Notes: a model not told the origin generated them from the sequence alone. A DNA stretch of 64,000 nucleotides from an uncultured Christensenellaceae bacterium (GCA_944380295.1 CALWHE010000003.1:1-64000); one strand, 5' to 3'; positions 37,267 through 45,504 are shown, counted from the stretch's first letter. Numbers and translations are program-made.

Positions 37267-38133
37267 TTACGCATCAAGTCCGAAGTGCTTGGCAACCAGC
37301 CTGTCTATGCCGTTGTCGCCGCTTTCGTCCACGTCTTTGATAAGCTCGTCAAGCACGGAGTTGATGGCTTCCAAAAGCTCGGTTTGACCGGGAGTTACGC
37401 AGATGGCATACTCTTCTTCCGTGGCAACGGGTTCGCTGTCCGCGGTTCCGTCATAGTAGAGCGGCGCGCACTTGATATTGCTGTTCGCGTTCACATAATA
37501 GAGCGCGGGCAGCTGGTCGATGACCACCACGTCGGCAGTTTCGCTGCCGCTGGTCATGGCGGTGATGGCAACGGTCACGTCGTCAAAGGGATTGCATTTG
37601 GCGCCCGTGTCTTTCAGCACGCCGGCAAAACCGTCGCCGCTGATCTCGCCGTCCACATAGATGTGTCCGGTGGTGTCGCGTTGCACGCCCACCTGCTTGC
37701 CGGCAAGCTGCGACCAGAAGATGACTTCCTGTCCGTCTACCGTGGAAGTGGTGATGCCGCTGTTATCCGTGTAGACCACATATTGCACGGAAGTGTAATA
37801 AGGCGTGGAAAAGTCCACCTGCGCCTTGCGCTCTTCCGTGATGGTGATGCCGGCGGCGCCCACGTCGCACAGGGAACCGCTGTGCACGTTGGGTATGATA
37901 ACGTCAAAATCCACGTTTTCGAATTTGACGTCGCGTCCCAGCTTTTCGCCCACCATGTTCATGATGTCAATGTCCACTCCGGCAATGGTGTCGGCGTCGG
38001 CAAAGTATTCAAAAGGCGCAAAATATGCGTTGGTATAGACCACAATGGTGTCGTCCGCGCAAGCCGCCACGCCCACAAAGGCGCAGACCGCTATCAGCAC
38101 GACGGCAAGGATCAGAATAAGCTTCTTTTTCAT
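37267..38133 (-). CDS. Amino acid ABC transporter substrate-binding lipoprotein
   Basis: 288 residues, SBP_bac_3 family. Signal peptide with lipobox VAAC, Cys25. Typical blocks: YAPFEY-like NAYFAPFEYFADADTIAGVD, AAGITITEERKAQVDFSTPYY. Acidic or neutral polar amino acids are the likely ligands, but the pocket cannot be read here. First gene of the minus-strand operon with the permease and the ATPase. Confidence 0.92.
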   Translation of the reverse strand: MKKKLILILAVVLIAVCAFVGVAACADDTIVVYTNAYFAPFEYFADADTIAGVDIDIMNMVGEKLGRDVKFENVDFDVIIPNVHSGSLCDVGAAGITITEERKAQVDFSTPYYTSVQYVVYTDNSGITTSTVDGQEVIFWSQLAGKQVGVQRDTTGHIYVDGEISGDGFAGVLKDTGAKCNPFDDVTVAITAMTSGSETADVVVIDQLPALYYVNANSNIKCAPLYYDGTADSEPVATEEEYAICVTPGQTELLEAINSVLDELIKDVDESGDNGIDRLVAKHFGLDA

Positions 38134-38180
38134 TTTTATCTCCTTGTTTTCAGGAAAGTCCTCTTTCCTTACAGGCGTAT

Positions 38181-38209
38181 ATTATACCACGTCCCGCGCG
38201 CCTTGGCAA
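38181..38209 (-). promoter_or_regulatory. Promoter of the amino acid ABC operon
   Basis: Minus strand TTGCCA (38209-38204), 17-base spacer, TATAAT (38186-38181); about 45 bases before the ATG. AAGGAGATAA precedes the gene. Confidence 0.8.
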
Positions 38210-38323
38210 TAAAATGTAAAAATTTTGCGAAATTTGCATAAATGAATAAATATGCAAAACAAATCGTTGATATTCCGATTGAAAAAATAACGATTTGTTA
38301 AATACGGCGGAAAAAGATAACAA

Positions 38324-38340
38324 AAAAGCCCCCGGCTTTT
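38324..38340 (-). terminator. Terminator downstream of the MATE gene
   Basis: On the minus strand AAAAGCC, GGG, GGCTTTTTT; a short hairpin with T-run about 210 bases beyond the MATE stop. Confidence 0.65.
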
Positions 38341-38392
38341 GCACGGCGGTGCGGGGCGACGGGGGATCGAGGTCGGCGGGAGCGCGCTTTTG

Positions 38393-38628
38393 CGGCGCAG
38401 CTTTTTGTCCTGCGTGCGCGGCTTGGGGAGTTCAGACGATGTTTTCCGCGCTCTCTTCGCGCTTTTTCAGGATCTTGCTGTCACTCAGGGAAAGGCGGTC
38501 GTGCCGATGACGGCGCAGCTTTTTGTCTTGCGCACGTGGCTTGGGAAGTTCAAACGATGTTTTCCGCGCTCTCTTCGCGCTTTTTCAGGATCTTGCCTAT
38601 CACGCAGGAGAAAGTGACCGTGCTGATG
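38393..38628. repeat. 118-bp tandem duplication at the 3' end of the MATE gene
   Basis: 38393-38510 and 38511-38628 are related along their length (CGGCGCAGCTTTTTGTC, then GATGTTTTCCGCGCTCTCTT and TTTTTCAGGATCTTG in both). The copy at 38511 contains the real C-terminal codons; the other lies past the stop and has drifted. The rest of 38134-38549 holds the promoter and terminator listed and no gene. Confidence 0.8.
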
Positions 38629-39920
38629 ATCGCGCTGGCGATGTCCGCCGCCGGCTCCGCGTAAAACACCGCGCTCACGCCGAAGAGGGCGGGCAGGGCA
38701 AAGGTGAGCGAGAGCAGCAGCACCAATTTGCGGGTGATGGAGAGGGTGAAGGCGAATTTGGGCTGCCCCAGTCCCGTCAGCCCGTCCACAAAGGCGTATT
38801 GCAGGGCGAGGGGAATGATGCCTATCATATATTTGCGAATGCCGCTGATGCTGTTTTGCGTGATGAGCGCGTCGCTCGTGAAGAGGGAAACAAAGGGCTT
38901 GGCGATCGCCCAGGAGAGGGCGAACATGAGGGTGGTGAAGCACAGACACATCAGCACTATCGTCTTTTCCGCCTTTTTTATGAGCGCGGTGTTGCGCGCG
39001 CCGTAATTGAACGCCAGCACCGGCTGTGTGCCCGTGGTTATGCCCAGCATGGGCATGGTGATGAGGGAGAGGAACGCCTGCACCACGGTAGCCACCGTCA
39101 CCCACATGTCGCCGTCCGCGCCGCCGTGCTTTTGCAAAACGGCGTTGAGGACGATGATTATTATGCTGTCCGTGGCGGCTATGAAAAAGGGCGAAAGTCC
39201 CATTTTGACTATCTTTATCATGGTCTTGCCGCTGTATCCGCCAAAGGAGAGGCGCACCTTGGTCTTGGGCAGCAGCAGAAAGACGATCACAAACAGCGCG
39301 GAAAGTCCCTGGGAGAGCACTGTCGCCGCCGCCGCGCCCGTCACGCCCATGTCCAATGTGAAGATGAAGAGCGGGTCCAAGGCGATGTTCGCCACCGCGC
39401 CTATGCAGGTGGTCGCCATGGCTGTGCCCGCGTAACCTTGCGCGGTGATGAACTGGTTCAAGCCGGCGGAGAGCACGGCGAACACGCAGCCGCTTGCATA
39501 GACCAGCATATATTCTTCTGCAAAGGGATAAGTGTTTTCGCTGGCGCCAAAGGTCATGAGCAGCGGTTTGAGCAGGGGCAGGATCACCGCCGTGAGCGCG
39601 GCGGAGATGATGAGCAGCATCAAAAGGGCGTTGGAGAGGATCTTGCGCGCGTTGTCCGCTCTGCCTTCTCCCATGCACATGGCAAACAGCGGCGCGCCGC
39701 CTATGCCCACCAGAGAGGCAAAGGAAGTTATTAAAGTGGTCACGGGCGCGCACACGCCCACGCCCGCCAGCGCCAAATCGCCCACCTGCGCCATGTTACC
39801 CACAAAGATCCTGTCCACTATAGAATAGAGCACGTTGATCAGCTGTGCCAGCATGGCGGGCACGGCAAGGCGCAGACAGGTGCGCAGCACTTTGGGGGAG
39901 GAGAGGTCTATTCCTTTCAT
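38550..39920 (-). CDS. MATE-family efflux transporter
   Basis: 456 residues with about twelve membrane segments in two MatE repeats (LAVPAMLAQLINVLYSIVDR, MGLSPFFIAATDSIIIIVLN). MATE carriers export cationic drugs and metabolites with Na+ or H+; the substrate is unknown. The ATG at 39920 (KGIDLSSPKVLRTC) is preferred over a TTG at 39965; neither has a strong ribosome-binding site. Confidence 0.92.
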   Translation of the reverse strand: MKGIDLSSPKVLRTCLRLAVPAMLAQLINVLYSIVDRIFVGNMAQVGDLALAGVGVCAPVTTLITSFASLVGIGGAPLFAMCMGEGRADNARKILSNALLMLLIISAALTAVILPLLKPLLMTFGASENTYPFAEEYMLVYASGCVFAVLSAGLNQFITAQGYAGTAMATTCIGAVANIALDPLFIFTLDMGVTGAAAATVLSQGLSALFVIVFLLLPKTKVRLSFGGYSGKTMIKIVKMGLSPFFIAATDSIIIIVLNAVLQKHGGADGDMWVTVATVVQAFLSLITMPMLGITTGTQPVLAFNYGARNTALIKKAEKTIVLMCLCFTTLMFALSWAIAKPFVSLFTSDALITQNSISGIRKYMIGIIPLALQYAFVDGLTGLGQPKFAFTLSITRKLVLLLSLTFALPALFGVSAVFYAEPAADIASAIISTVTFSCVIGKILKKREESAENIV

Positions 39921-40097
39921 AAGCCGAATAAGATGATATGCCCGTTTGCGCGAAAAGTCAATCAAAGCAAAGAGGAAATATAAAAATAAAGCGGCATTTT
40001 ATGCGGCATTGTAAAAAGAGCGTATAGCATGCCGCCGCGCTATTGCCAAAAGCGCTTTTATGTGTTACCATAGCCTTGGGAAAAAGTGAGGGAAAAG

Positions 40098-41195
40098 ATG
40101 AAAAAAGCATTGAAGATAACGGGTATCACCGTGCTGGCGCTCATCATCGCTTTGATCGCGGCGGCGCTTTGTTACGTGCTCTATGTGGCGGTGGAATACG
40201 ACCGCATAGAAGACAACTTGCAGCTGGAAATCACGCCCGGCAACGTGGCTCAGTCCGCCGCGGTGGGTGAGGAATACAGCATCGTCACATACAATATCGG
40301 CTTTGGCGCTTATTCTCCTGAATACTCCTTTTTTATGGACAGCGGCGTGATGGAAGACGGCACGCAGGTGACGGGCGTTTACGCCAAAGGGCTGAGCAAA
40401 GAGGACGTGCAGAAGAACACTGACGGGGCGGTGAACACGCTCAAAGATCTGAACGCGGACTTTTATTTTATCCAGGAAGCGGACACGGACGGGGACAGGA
40501 GCTATCATATCGACCAAGTGGCGGCGCTGCGCGCCGCGCTGGACGGGGACAGCACTTATGCGGAGAACTTCCACAGCGCTTATCTGCTCTATCCCTTTAA
40601 CGATCCGCACGGCAAAAACAACGCCGGCATCGTCACCTTTTCCAAGATAAAGATAAATTCCGCCGTGCGCCGTCAATATCCGGTGGACGACGGCTTTGCC
40701 AAATTTTTCGATCTGGACAGATGTTTTTCTCTGCATCGCGTCGGCGTGGCGGGCGGAAAGGAACTGGTGCTGATCAACAGCCATATGTCCGCATACGACG
40801 AGGGCGGCACCATTCGCGCCTTGCAGCTGGAAATGCTCAATTCCGTGATGGCGGAGGAATACGCCAAGGGCAATTACGTGATCGTGGGCGGCGACTTCAA
40901 CCATGAACTTGCCGGCAGTTTCGGCACCTTCCCTTCAAAGCAGAAGCAGCCCACCTGGGCATACGAGCTGAAAAACGAAGATTTGGCAGAAGGCTTTACC
41001 ATTGCCGCCAGCAAGGAGGGCACGGGCACCTGCCGCGCCGCGGAGATACCTTATGAAGAGGGCGTGAATTACCTGACCGTGCTGGACGGCTTTATTGTTT
41101 CCGACAACGTGCAGGTGAAGGCTGTGCAAAACGTGGATACCGGCTTTGCTTATTCCGATCATAACCCCGTGAAGATGACCTTCCTGCTCAAATAA
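40098..41195 (+). CDS. Membrane-anchored endonuclease/exonuclease/phosphatase-family protein
   Basis: 365 residues. One N-terminal membrane segment (about 8-28), then an EEP domain facing outside: SIVTYNIGFG, FIQEADTD (catalytic Glu), VLINSHMSAYD, VGGDFNHE and the final SDHNPVKM. EEP enzymes cleave phosphodiesters in lipids, nucleic acids or sugars; an extracellular phospholipase- or nuclease-like role is possible. Start ATG 40098 follows GTGAGGGAAA. Confidence 0.85.
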   Translation: MKKALKITGITVLALIIALIAAALCYVLYVAVEYDRIEDNLQLEITPGNVAQSAAVGEEYSIVTYNIGFGAYSPEYSFFMDSGVMEDGTQVTGVYAKGLSKEDVQKNTDGAVNTLKDLNADFYFIQEADTDGDRSYHIDQVAALRAALDGDSTYAENFHSAYLLYPFNDPHGKNNAGIVTFSKIKINSAVRRQYPVDDGFAKFFDLDRCFSLHRVGVAGGKELVLINSHMSAYDEGGTIRALQLEMLNSVMAEEYAKGNYVIVGGDFNHELAGSFGTFPSKQKQPTWAYELKNEDLAEGFTIAASKEGTGTCRAAEIPYEEGVNYLTVLDGFIVSDNVQVKAVQNVDTGFAYSDHNPVKMTFLLK

Positions 41196-41260
41196 AAAGC
41201 GGGGCAGGGGCGGAAAAATTTTGGCAAAACCCCGTGCAGGGGCGGAAAAACAAGCAAGTC

Positions 41261-41287
41261 AAAAAGCGGCACGAAAGCCGCTTTTTT
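41261..41287 (+). terminator. Terminator after the EEP gene
   Basis: Stem AAAAAGCGGC/GCCGCTTTTT (41261-41270 with 41277-41286), loop ACGAAA, T-run. Two copies of GCAGGGGCGGAAAAA lie just ahead of it. Confidence 0.88.
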
Positions 41288-41375
41288 GCCGCCTCTTGCG
41301 CGCCTTTGCCGCGCCGCCTTTACGCGCTTTTGCCGGCGGCGCGCAGGCATGAAATGCCGCCGGGCAGAAAAAGTG

Positions 41376-41404
41376 CTGCAAAAGCCGCGCGGTCGTGTTA
41401 TAAT
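41376..41404 (+). promoter_or_regulatory. Promoter of the exonuclease gene, leaderless arrangement
   Basis: CTGCAA, 17-base spacer, TATAAT (41399-41404) in the form TGTTATAAT. The ATG at 41411 is exactly six bases after the hexamer, so the predicted +1 is the A of the start codon. Confidence 0.7.
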
Positions 41405-41410
41405 ATAGGC

Positions 41411-41956
41411 ATGAGTGCGAAAGAAAAGGGCAAGAGTCTGCTCGTTTTCCCGGAAGATTACACCGTGGTGGACATAGAAACCACCGGGCTTTGCGCGGGC
41501 AAAAGCGAAATAATAGAGATCTCCGCCGTCAAATTCCGCGGCAGAAGGGAAGAAGGCTCCTTCTCCACCCTGGTCAAGCCTTCTCGTCCGGTGGGATACT
41601 TCATCACCCGCCTCACCGGCATCACGGACGAGATGGCTGCCGGCGGCGCGGACATCAAAGACGCCTTGCGCGGCTTTTCCGACTTTTTGGGCGACGACAT
41701 CATCGTGGGTTACAACGTCAATTTCGACATCAATTTTTTGCACGCGGATATGATGCGCCACTTGGGTGTGCCGCTCACCAACGATTTTGTGGACGTGCTG
41801 CGCTTTGCCCGCCGCCTGCTGCCTCAGCTGCCCGACCACAAGCAGACCACCGTTGCCGGCTATTACGGCATCTCCGTCACGGGCGCTCACCGCGCGCACG
41901 CCGACTGCCTGATCTGCAACGCCTGCCTGGAATGCCTGCGGCAGCGGCAGCGGTAG
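41411..41956 (+). CDS. DEDDh 3'-5' exonuclease (DNA polymerase III epsilon-like)
   Basis: 181 residues. All motifs of the DEDDh family are present: VVDIETTG (Asp, Glu), GYNVNFDINFL (Asp) and HRAHAD (His, Asp). It is a stand-alone exonuclease domain of the kind used in repair or proofreading. No ribosome-binding site; see the promoter. The end LRQRQR runs into the short palindrome cluster, so the last codons may derive from it. Confidence 0.88.
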   Translation: MSAKEKGKSLLVFPEDYTVVDIETTGLCAGKSEIIEISAVKFRGRREEGSFSTLVKPSRPVGYFITRLTGITDEMAAGGADIKDALRGFSDFLGDDIIVGYNVNFDINFLHADMMRHLGVPLTNDFVDVLRFARRLLPQLPDHKQTTVAGYYGISVTGAHRAHADCLICNACLECLRQRQR

Positions 41957-42141
41957 CGTGACGGGAGCGCGGGGCGGCAGCGTGACGCTGCACCCCGATA
42001 TGCTCCGCAGCGGCGGAAAATGCTGACAAGCGTTACTCCCTGCAATACTTGATAAGGTGCAATAAAAGCGCGGGCAGCGTGACGAGAGCGCGGGGCGGCA
42101 GCGTGACGCTGCACCCTGAGCGCGGGGCGCTCCACCCCTTT
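41957..42141. repeat. Cluster of short palindromic units
   Basis: Contains GCAGCGTGACGCTGC twice (about 41976 and 42098), truncated GGCAGCGTGACG-type units, two GGGGCGCTCCACCCC-type units and one GATATGCTCCGCAG unit at 41998 followed by CAAGCGTTACTCC. No gene. Confidence 0.75.
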
Positions 42142-42410
42142 ATGTCCTGCGCCGCCGAACAAAATCAATAAGCGAAAGCTATGTTCGGCGGCTGCGGACG
42201 TGAAATTTTTGCGCAGATATAAGTGAGCGATAAGCGAACATATACTGCTGCGCAAAAGTGAAATGTTTTTGCCAACGAGTTGGCAAAAACGTGAAATGTG
42301 CCCTCAAACCGCAAGCGACGAGAGGGCACGTGAAATGCACGACGATACAGCTCCGCGCTCGTCGTGCGTGGCGGCTGCCTGCGGCGCTATTAGAGTATAA
42401 TGCTGCACCA
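42142..42410 (+). repeat. HA hairpin-array element, copy E
   Basis: Complete copy: ATGTCCTGCG start, stem 1 as in copy B, stems 2-4 as in the others, stem 5 of the CACGACGA/TCGTCGTG type, and the end GCGGCGCTATT then GAGTATAATGCTGCACC. About 185 bases after the exonuclease gene, in the same orientation. Confidence 0.87.
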
Positions 42411-42560
42411 GGAGCGCGGGGCGGCAGCGTGCCGCTGCACCCGGAGCGCGGGGCGGCAGCGTGACGCTGCACCCTGATATGCTCCGCAGTGGCAGAAAAT
42501 GTTGGCAAGCGTTACGCCTTGCAAAACTTAACGGAGCGCTATTATTGCGCCAAGATCGGA
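42411..42560. repeat. Short palindromic units and a GATATGCTCCGCAG unit
   Basis: GCAGCGTGCCGCTGC at about 42424, GCAGCGTGACGCTGC at about 42453, then TGATATGCTCCGCAG at 42476 followed by GGCAAGCGTTACGCC. From 42561 to 42714 no structure or gene is recognised. Confidence 0.7.
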
Positions 42561-42714
42561 AAAAGCAAGAGCGTGCGCCGTTTTTCCGCGTTGCAAAAGC
42601 GCGTGCGCCCGGGGTAACTGCCGAAAGGCGCGGAACGAGTGTTTGCCGGGGAAAATCGAACGGCGGATAAAAGCGGGCGGCACCCGCAGGACATAGACGC
42701 AAGAGGAGAAGAAT

Positions 42715-43197
42715 ATGGATATCGAGCAGATCAAGGCGTTCCTTGCCGGGCAGGGGCTGGGCGAACGGGTGATGGAGTTTTCCGTGTCCAGCGCCACGGT
42801 GGAGCTGGCGGCAAAAGCCGTGGGCTGTGAGCCGGCGCGCATTGCCAAAACGCTTTCTTTCCTCACCAAGGAAGGACCGCTGCTCATCGTGGCGGCGGGC
42901 GATGTGAAGGCGGACAATAAAAAATTCAAGGCGTGCTTTGCGCAAAAAGCGCGCATGATCCCCTTTGAAGAGGTGGAAGAGCTGACCGGTTTCAAGCCGG
43001 GCGGCGTGTGTCCCTTTTGCGCCAAAGAGGGGGTGCGCGTGCTCTTGGACGAGTCCTTAAAGCGCTTTGACGTCATTTATCCCGCCGCAGGCAACGCCGC
43101 CAGCGCGATCAGGCTCACGCCGCAGGAGCTTTTTCGGCTTGCGCGCGCAGACGGCTGGGTGGACGTTTGCGGTCCCAAAGAACAGCCGGCGGAATAA
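42715..43197 (+). CDS. YbaK/EbsC-family aminoacyl-tRNA deacylase
   Basis: 160 residues of the YbaK/ProX-like trans-editing family, which hydrolyses mischarged tRNAs (often Cys-tRNAPro or Ala-tRNAPro). The conserved Lys is in ARIAKTLSFL; GDVKADNKKFK and GFKPGGVCPFCA are further landmarks. AAGAGGAG precedes the ATG. Confidence 0.92.
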   Translation: MDIEQIKAFLAGQGLGERVMEFSVSSATVELAAKAVGCEPARIAKTLSFLTKEGPLLIVAAGDVKADNKKFKACFAQKARMIPFEEVEELTGFKPGGVCPFCAKEGVRVLLDESLKRFDVIYPAAGNAASAIRLTPQELFRLARADGWVDVCGPKEQPAE

Positions 43198-43387
43198 AAG
43201 CGGCTGCCGCCGCATAGACCGCGATCGACGCGCCGCCTCACGCAACGCTCAGGTTTTCCGCACGATTTGACAATGTGCGAAAGCGGGCAATGAGCGCGCT
43301 TTTCGCTGCCCGGCAAAACTTTTTTAAGCGTTCGGCGTTTTCACGCAACGTTGCGGCGGGGCTGTTTTGCGGATTTTTATGCCGCGA

Positions 43388-43416
43388 TTGACAGAGTGAT
43401 AACGTTGTGTTATAAT
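43388..43416 (+). promoter_or_regulatory. Promoter of the LURP-one gene
   Basis: TTGACA, 17-base spacer, TATAAT (43411-43416), extended TGTTATAAT. The ATG is 53 bases further, with AAGAGGGG ahead of it. 43198-43387 shows no gene. Confidence 0.85.
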
Positions 43417-43469
43417 ATGCGTGTGCCGCGGCAGTGCTGGCGGCGATAAAAGGAAAAGAGGGGACGTTT

Positions 43470-43955
43470 ATGATAATCAACATCAAAAACAAGATAGTTT
43501 CTCTGCGCGGTTCGTCCGACATCACGGACGTGGACGGCAACAAGGTCTTCACGGTCAAGGGCAAGGTTTTCAGCCTGCGCCGCAAAAAGTTTCTCTATGA
43601 CAACAGCGGCAATCTGCTCTTCCGCATTCAAAACAAGTTTATCAACTGGTTCGTGCACCGCGCTTACATCTTTGACGGCGACGGCAACAAGGTGTGTTCG
43701 GTCAAGGACAAGTGGTTCAACGTCAACAACGAATACTTCGTCTATGACTGCAAAGACGAGATTAAGATAGACGGCAAATTCATGTCGCGCGATTCGCGCA
43801 TTGTGCGCAACGGCGAGGTGGTGGCTTTTCTTCACCGCAACTTCGACATTTTGCGCGACAGTTTTCAGCTGGAAGCCCAGCCCGAGGACATGCCCTTCAT
43901 GGCGGCGCTGGTCATTGCCATAGACAACATCGTGGACAATATCCAAAACGGCTGA
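43470..43955 (+). CDS. LURP-one-related (tubby-like fold) protein
   Basis: 161 residues of the LURP-one/DUF567 family, a 12-stranded barrel like the tubby domain. Repeated strands are visible (DITDVDGNKVFTVKGKVFSL, FDGDGNKVCSVKDKWF). In bacteria the function is unknown; membrane-lipid scramblase relatives exist in eukaryotes. Start at ATG 43470. Confidence 0.82.
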   Translation: MIINIKNKIVSLRGSSDITDVDGNKVFTVKGKVFSLRRKKFLYDNSGNLLFRIQNKFINWFVHRAYIFDGDGNKVCSVKDKWFNVNNEYFVYDCKDEIKIDGKFMSRDSRIVRNGEVVAFLHRNFDILRDSFQLEAQPEDMPFMAALVIAIDNIVDNIQNG

Positions 43956-44046
43956 ACGGGCGGTTTTTCCGCGCGGCGCGTTGAGGCGCGCCTCTCTTTT
44001 GCTCGCCTTTTCGGCGGCGGGCGATGCGTGCGCTTAAAATTTTTTC

Positions 44047-44075
44047 TTGAAATATCGCGCGAGGCGTGATAAAAT
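44047..44075 (+). promoter_or_regulatory. Promoter of darA-queH
   Basis: TTGAAA, 17-base spacer, TAAAAT (44070-44075). An in-frame ATG at 44082 lies exactly six bases after the -10, while the ribosome-binding-site-led ATG is at 44136. Confidence 0.75.
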
Positions 44076-44135
44076 ATAAATATGATTTTAAGCGCCGCCG
44101 GGAAGCGCCCGTTGCCCCGCGGCGGGAGGGAAAAT

Positions 44136-44474
44136 ATGAAAATGGTGTGGGCTATCCTCAGAAAAGAGGACGAGGAAACAACGACCAACGCACTCAACGA
44201 TAACGGCTTTGTGGTGACCAAGCTCGCCACCACGGGCGCGTTTTTGCGCAAAAAAAACGTGACTCTGCTCATCGGCACGGAGGACGAAAAGGTGGAAAAG
44301 GTGATAGAGATATTGCGTTCGCACGCGGGCAAGCGCAACAAGGTGATCTATGCCCCGCACACCGTGGCGCCCGGACTGGTTTACGGCGGAGCCAATTCCA
44401 TGGTCCCCATCAACGAACAGATAGGCGGCGCCACCGTGTTCGTCATGGACGTGGACAGATATTGCAAGATCTGA
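44136..44474 (+). CDS. darA: Cyclic-di-AMP receptor, PII-like
   Basis: 112-residue DarA/PstA family protein that binds c-di-AMP as a trimer. It begins MKMVWAILRKEDEETTTNAL and contains the family motifs NGFVVTKLATTGAFLRKKN, TLLIGTEDEKVEKV and GGATVFVMDV. GGGAGGG precedes ATG 44136. An upstream in-frame ATG (44082), next to the promoter, would add 18 residues. queH follows after 16 bases. Confidence 0.92.
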   Translation: MKMVWAILRKEDEETTTNALNDNGFVVTKLATTGAFLRKKNVTLLIGTEDEKVEKVIEILRSHAGKRNKVIYAPHTVAPGLVYGGANSMVPINEQIGGATVFVMDVDRYCKI

Positions 44475-44490
44475 ACGCGGGGGATCGCTT

Positions 44491-45108
44491 TTGAACGCGC
44501 GCGACTTCAACAGAGAAATGACGGAGAGATTGAGCGGCTCGGCGCAAAAGCCGCGGCTTTTGCTGCACAGCTGCTGCGCGCCTTGTTCTTCGCACTGCCT
44601 GAGCGTGCTCACGCCGCTGGCGCAGGTGACCGTTTTTTATTACAACCCCAACATATATCCGCGCGAGGAATACGAAAAGCGCAAGAGCGAACAGATAAGA
44701 CTGATCAAAGAGGCGTATCCGCAGGTAGGCATGCTGGACGCGGAATACGACTACGGGGAGTTTTTGCGCGCCGCCCGCGGGCTGGAAAAGGAAAGGGAAG
44801 GCGGAGCACGCTGCACGGCTTGCTTTGAACTGCGCCTGTCCGCCACGGCAAAGGCGGCGCGCGAGGGCGGTTTTGACATGTTTGCCACCACGCTCACCGT
44901 AAGTCCGCATAAAAACGCGCCGCTTATCAATATGATAGGCGCGCAGGCGGGCGCGCGCGAGGGCGTGGAGTTTCTGCCCTCCGACTTCAAAAAAAAGGAT
45001 GGTTATCTGCATTCGATACAGTTGAGCAAACAATATTCGCTCTATCGCCAAAATTATTGCGGGTGTGGGTTTTCTTTTGCCAAACAGGCGCTGTCCGGGC
45101 ACGCATGA
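44491..45108 (+). CDS. queH: Epoxyqueuosine reductase QueH; C-terminus from TIR element
   Basis: 205 residues of the QueH family (DUF208), the iron-sulfur enzyme of the last step of queuosine tRNA modification, non-orthologous to QueG. Cysteine motifs: LLHSCCAPCSSHCL, GARCTACFELRL and YCGCGFS. The start seems to be TTG at 44491 with GGGGGAT ahead. The last residues AKQALSGHA are encoded by the left terminal repeat of the mobile-looking element at 45079. Confidence 0.88.
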   Translation: MNARDFNREMTERLSGSAQKPRLLLHSCCAPCSSHCLSVLTPLAQVTVFYYNPNIYPREEYEKRKSEQIRLIKEAYPQVGMLDAEYDYGEFLRAARGLEKEREGGARCTACFELRLSATAKAAREGGFDMFATTLTVSPHKNAPLINMIGAQAGAREGVEFLPSDFKKKDGYLHSIQLSKQYSLYRQNYCGCGFSFAKQALSGHA

Positions 45109-45240
45109 GAGCGCGTCTTTACGCGCGCCTTTGAACAACGGGGACTTGATAATACAACAAGTATTACCTGCGTCCCCGTTGTCCAAATCCGCACGCAAAT
45201 CCATCACTCTCCTACGCACCCTTAACAGCGCCTGTTTGGC
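45079..45240. repeat. TIR palindromic element, copy 1
   Basis: 162 bp bounded by perfect 16-base inverted repeats GCCAAACAGGCGCTGT (45079-45094) and its complement (45225-45240). The centre is a long hairpin: TTTGAACAACGGGGAC and GTCCCCGTTGTCCAAA flank an inner CAAGTATTA-type stem. No coding capacity for a transposase, so MITE-like. Confidence 0.85.
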
Positions 45241-45277
45241 ATTAATAGTCAAATGGAATAATGTATCGTTATAAGCC

Positions 45278-45362
45278 GAAAATATTGCCTGCGTCGCCGC
45301 CGTCCAAACCTGCACGCAAATACATCGCCCGCATGCGCGCCCGCACGACTCCCGCTCGGCAT
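45278..45362. repeat. TIR element, right half only
   Basis: Starts in the centre (AATATTGCCTGCGTC), runs through GCCGTCCAAACCTGCACGC and ends with CCCGCTCGGC. A truncated relative of the copies at 45079 and 63864. A GGGGCGCTCCACCCC unit and a GATATGCTCCGCAG unit follow (45374-45440). Confidence 0.65.
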
Positions 45363-45504
45363 TATTTTTTCGCGGGGCGCTCCACCCCTGATATGCTCCG
45401 CAGTGACGGAACCGTTGATGAGCGTTACTCTTCACACTGATATTTGTTGGATATATAATGATATTAACGGCATGACCATTCACACAACCATGTATTTGGT
45501 AAAC

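Noticed and set aside
42304-42945. Minus-strand open frames across the repeat region and the YbaK gene
   Set aside because: They read through repeats and antisense to a conserved gene and show no protein-like conservation.
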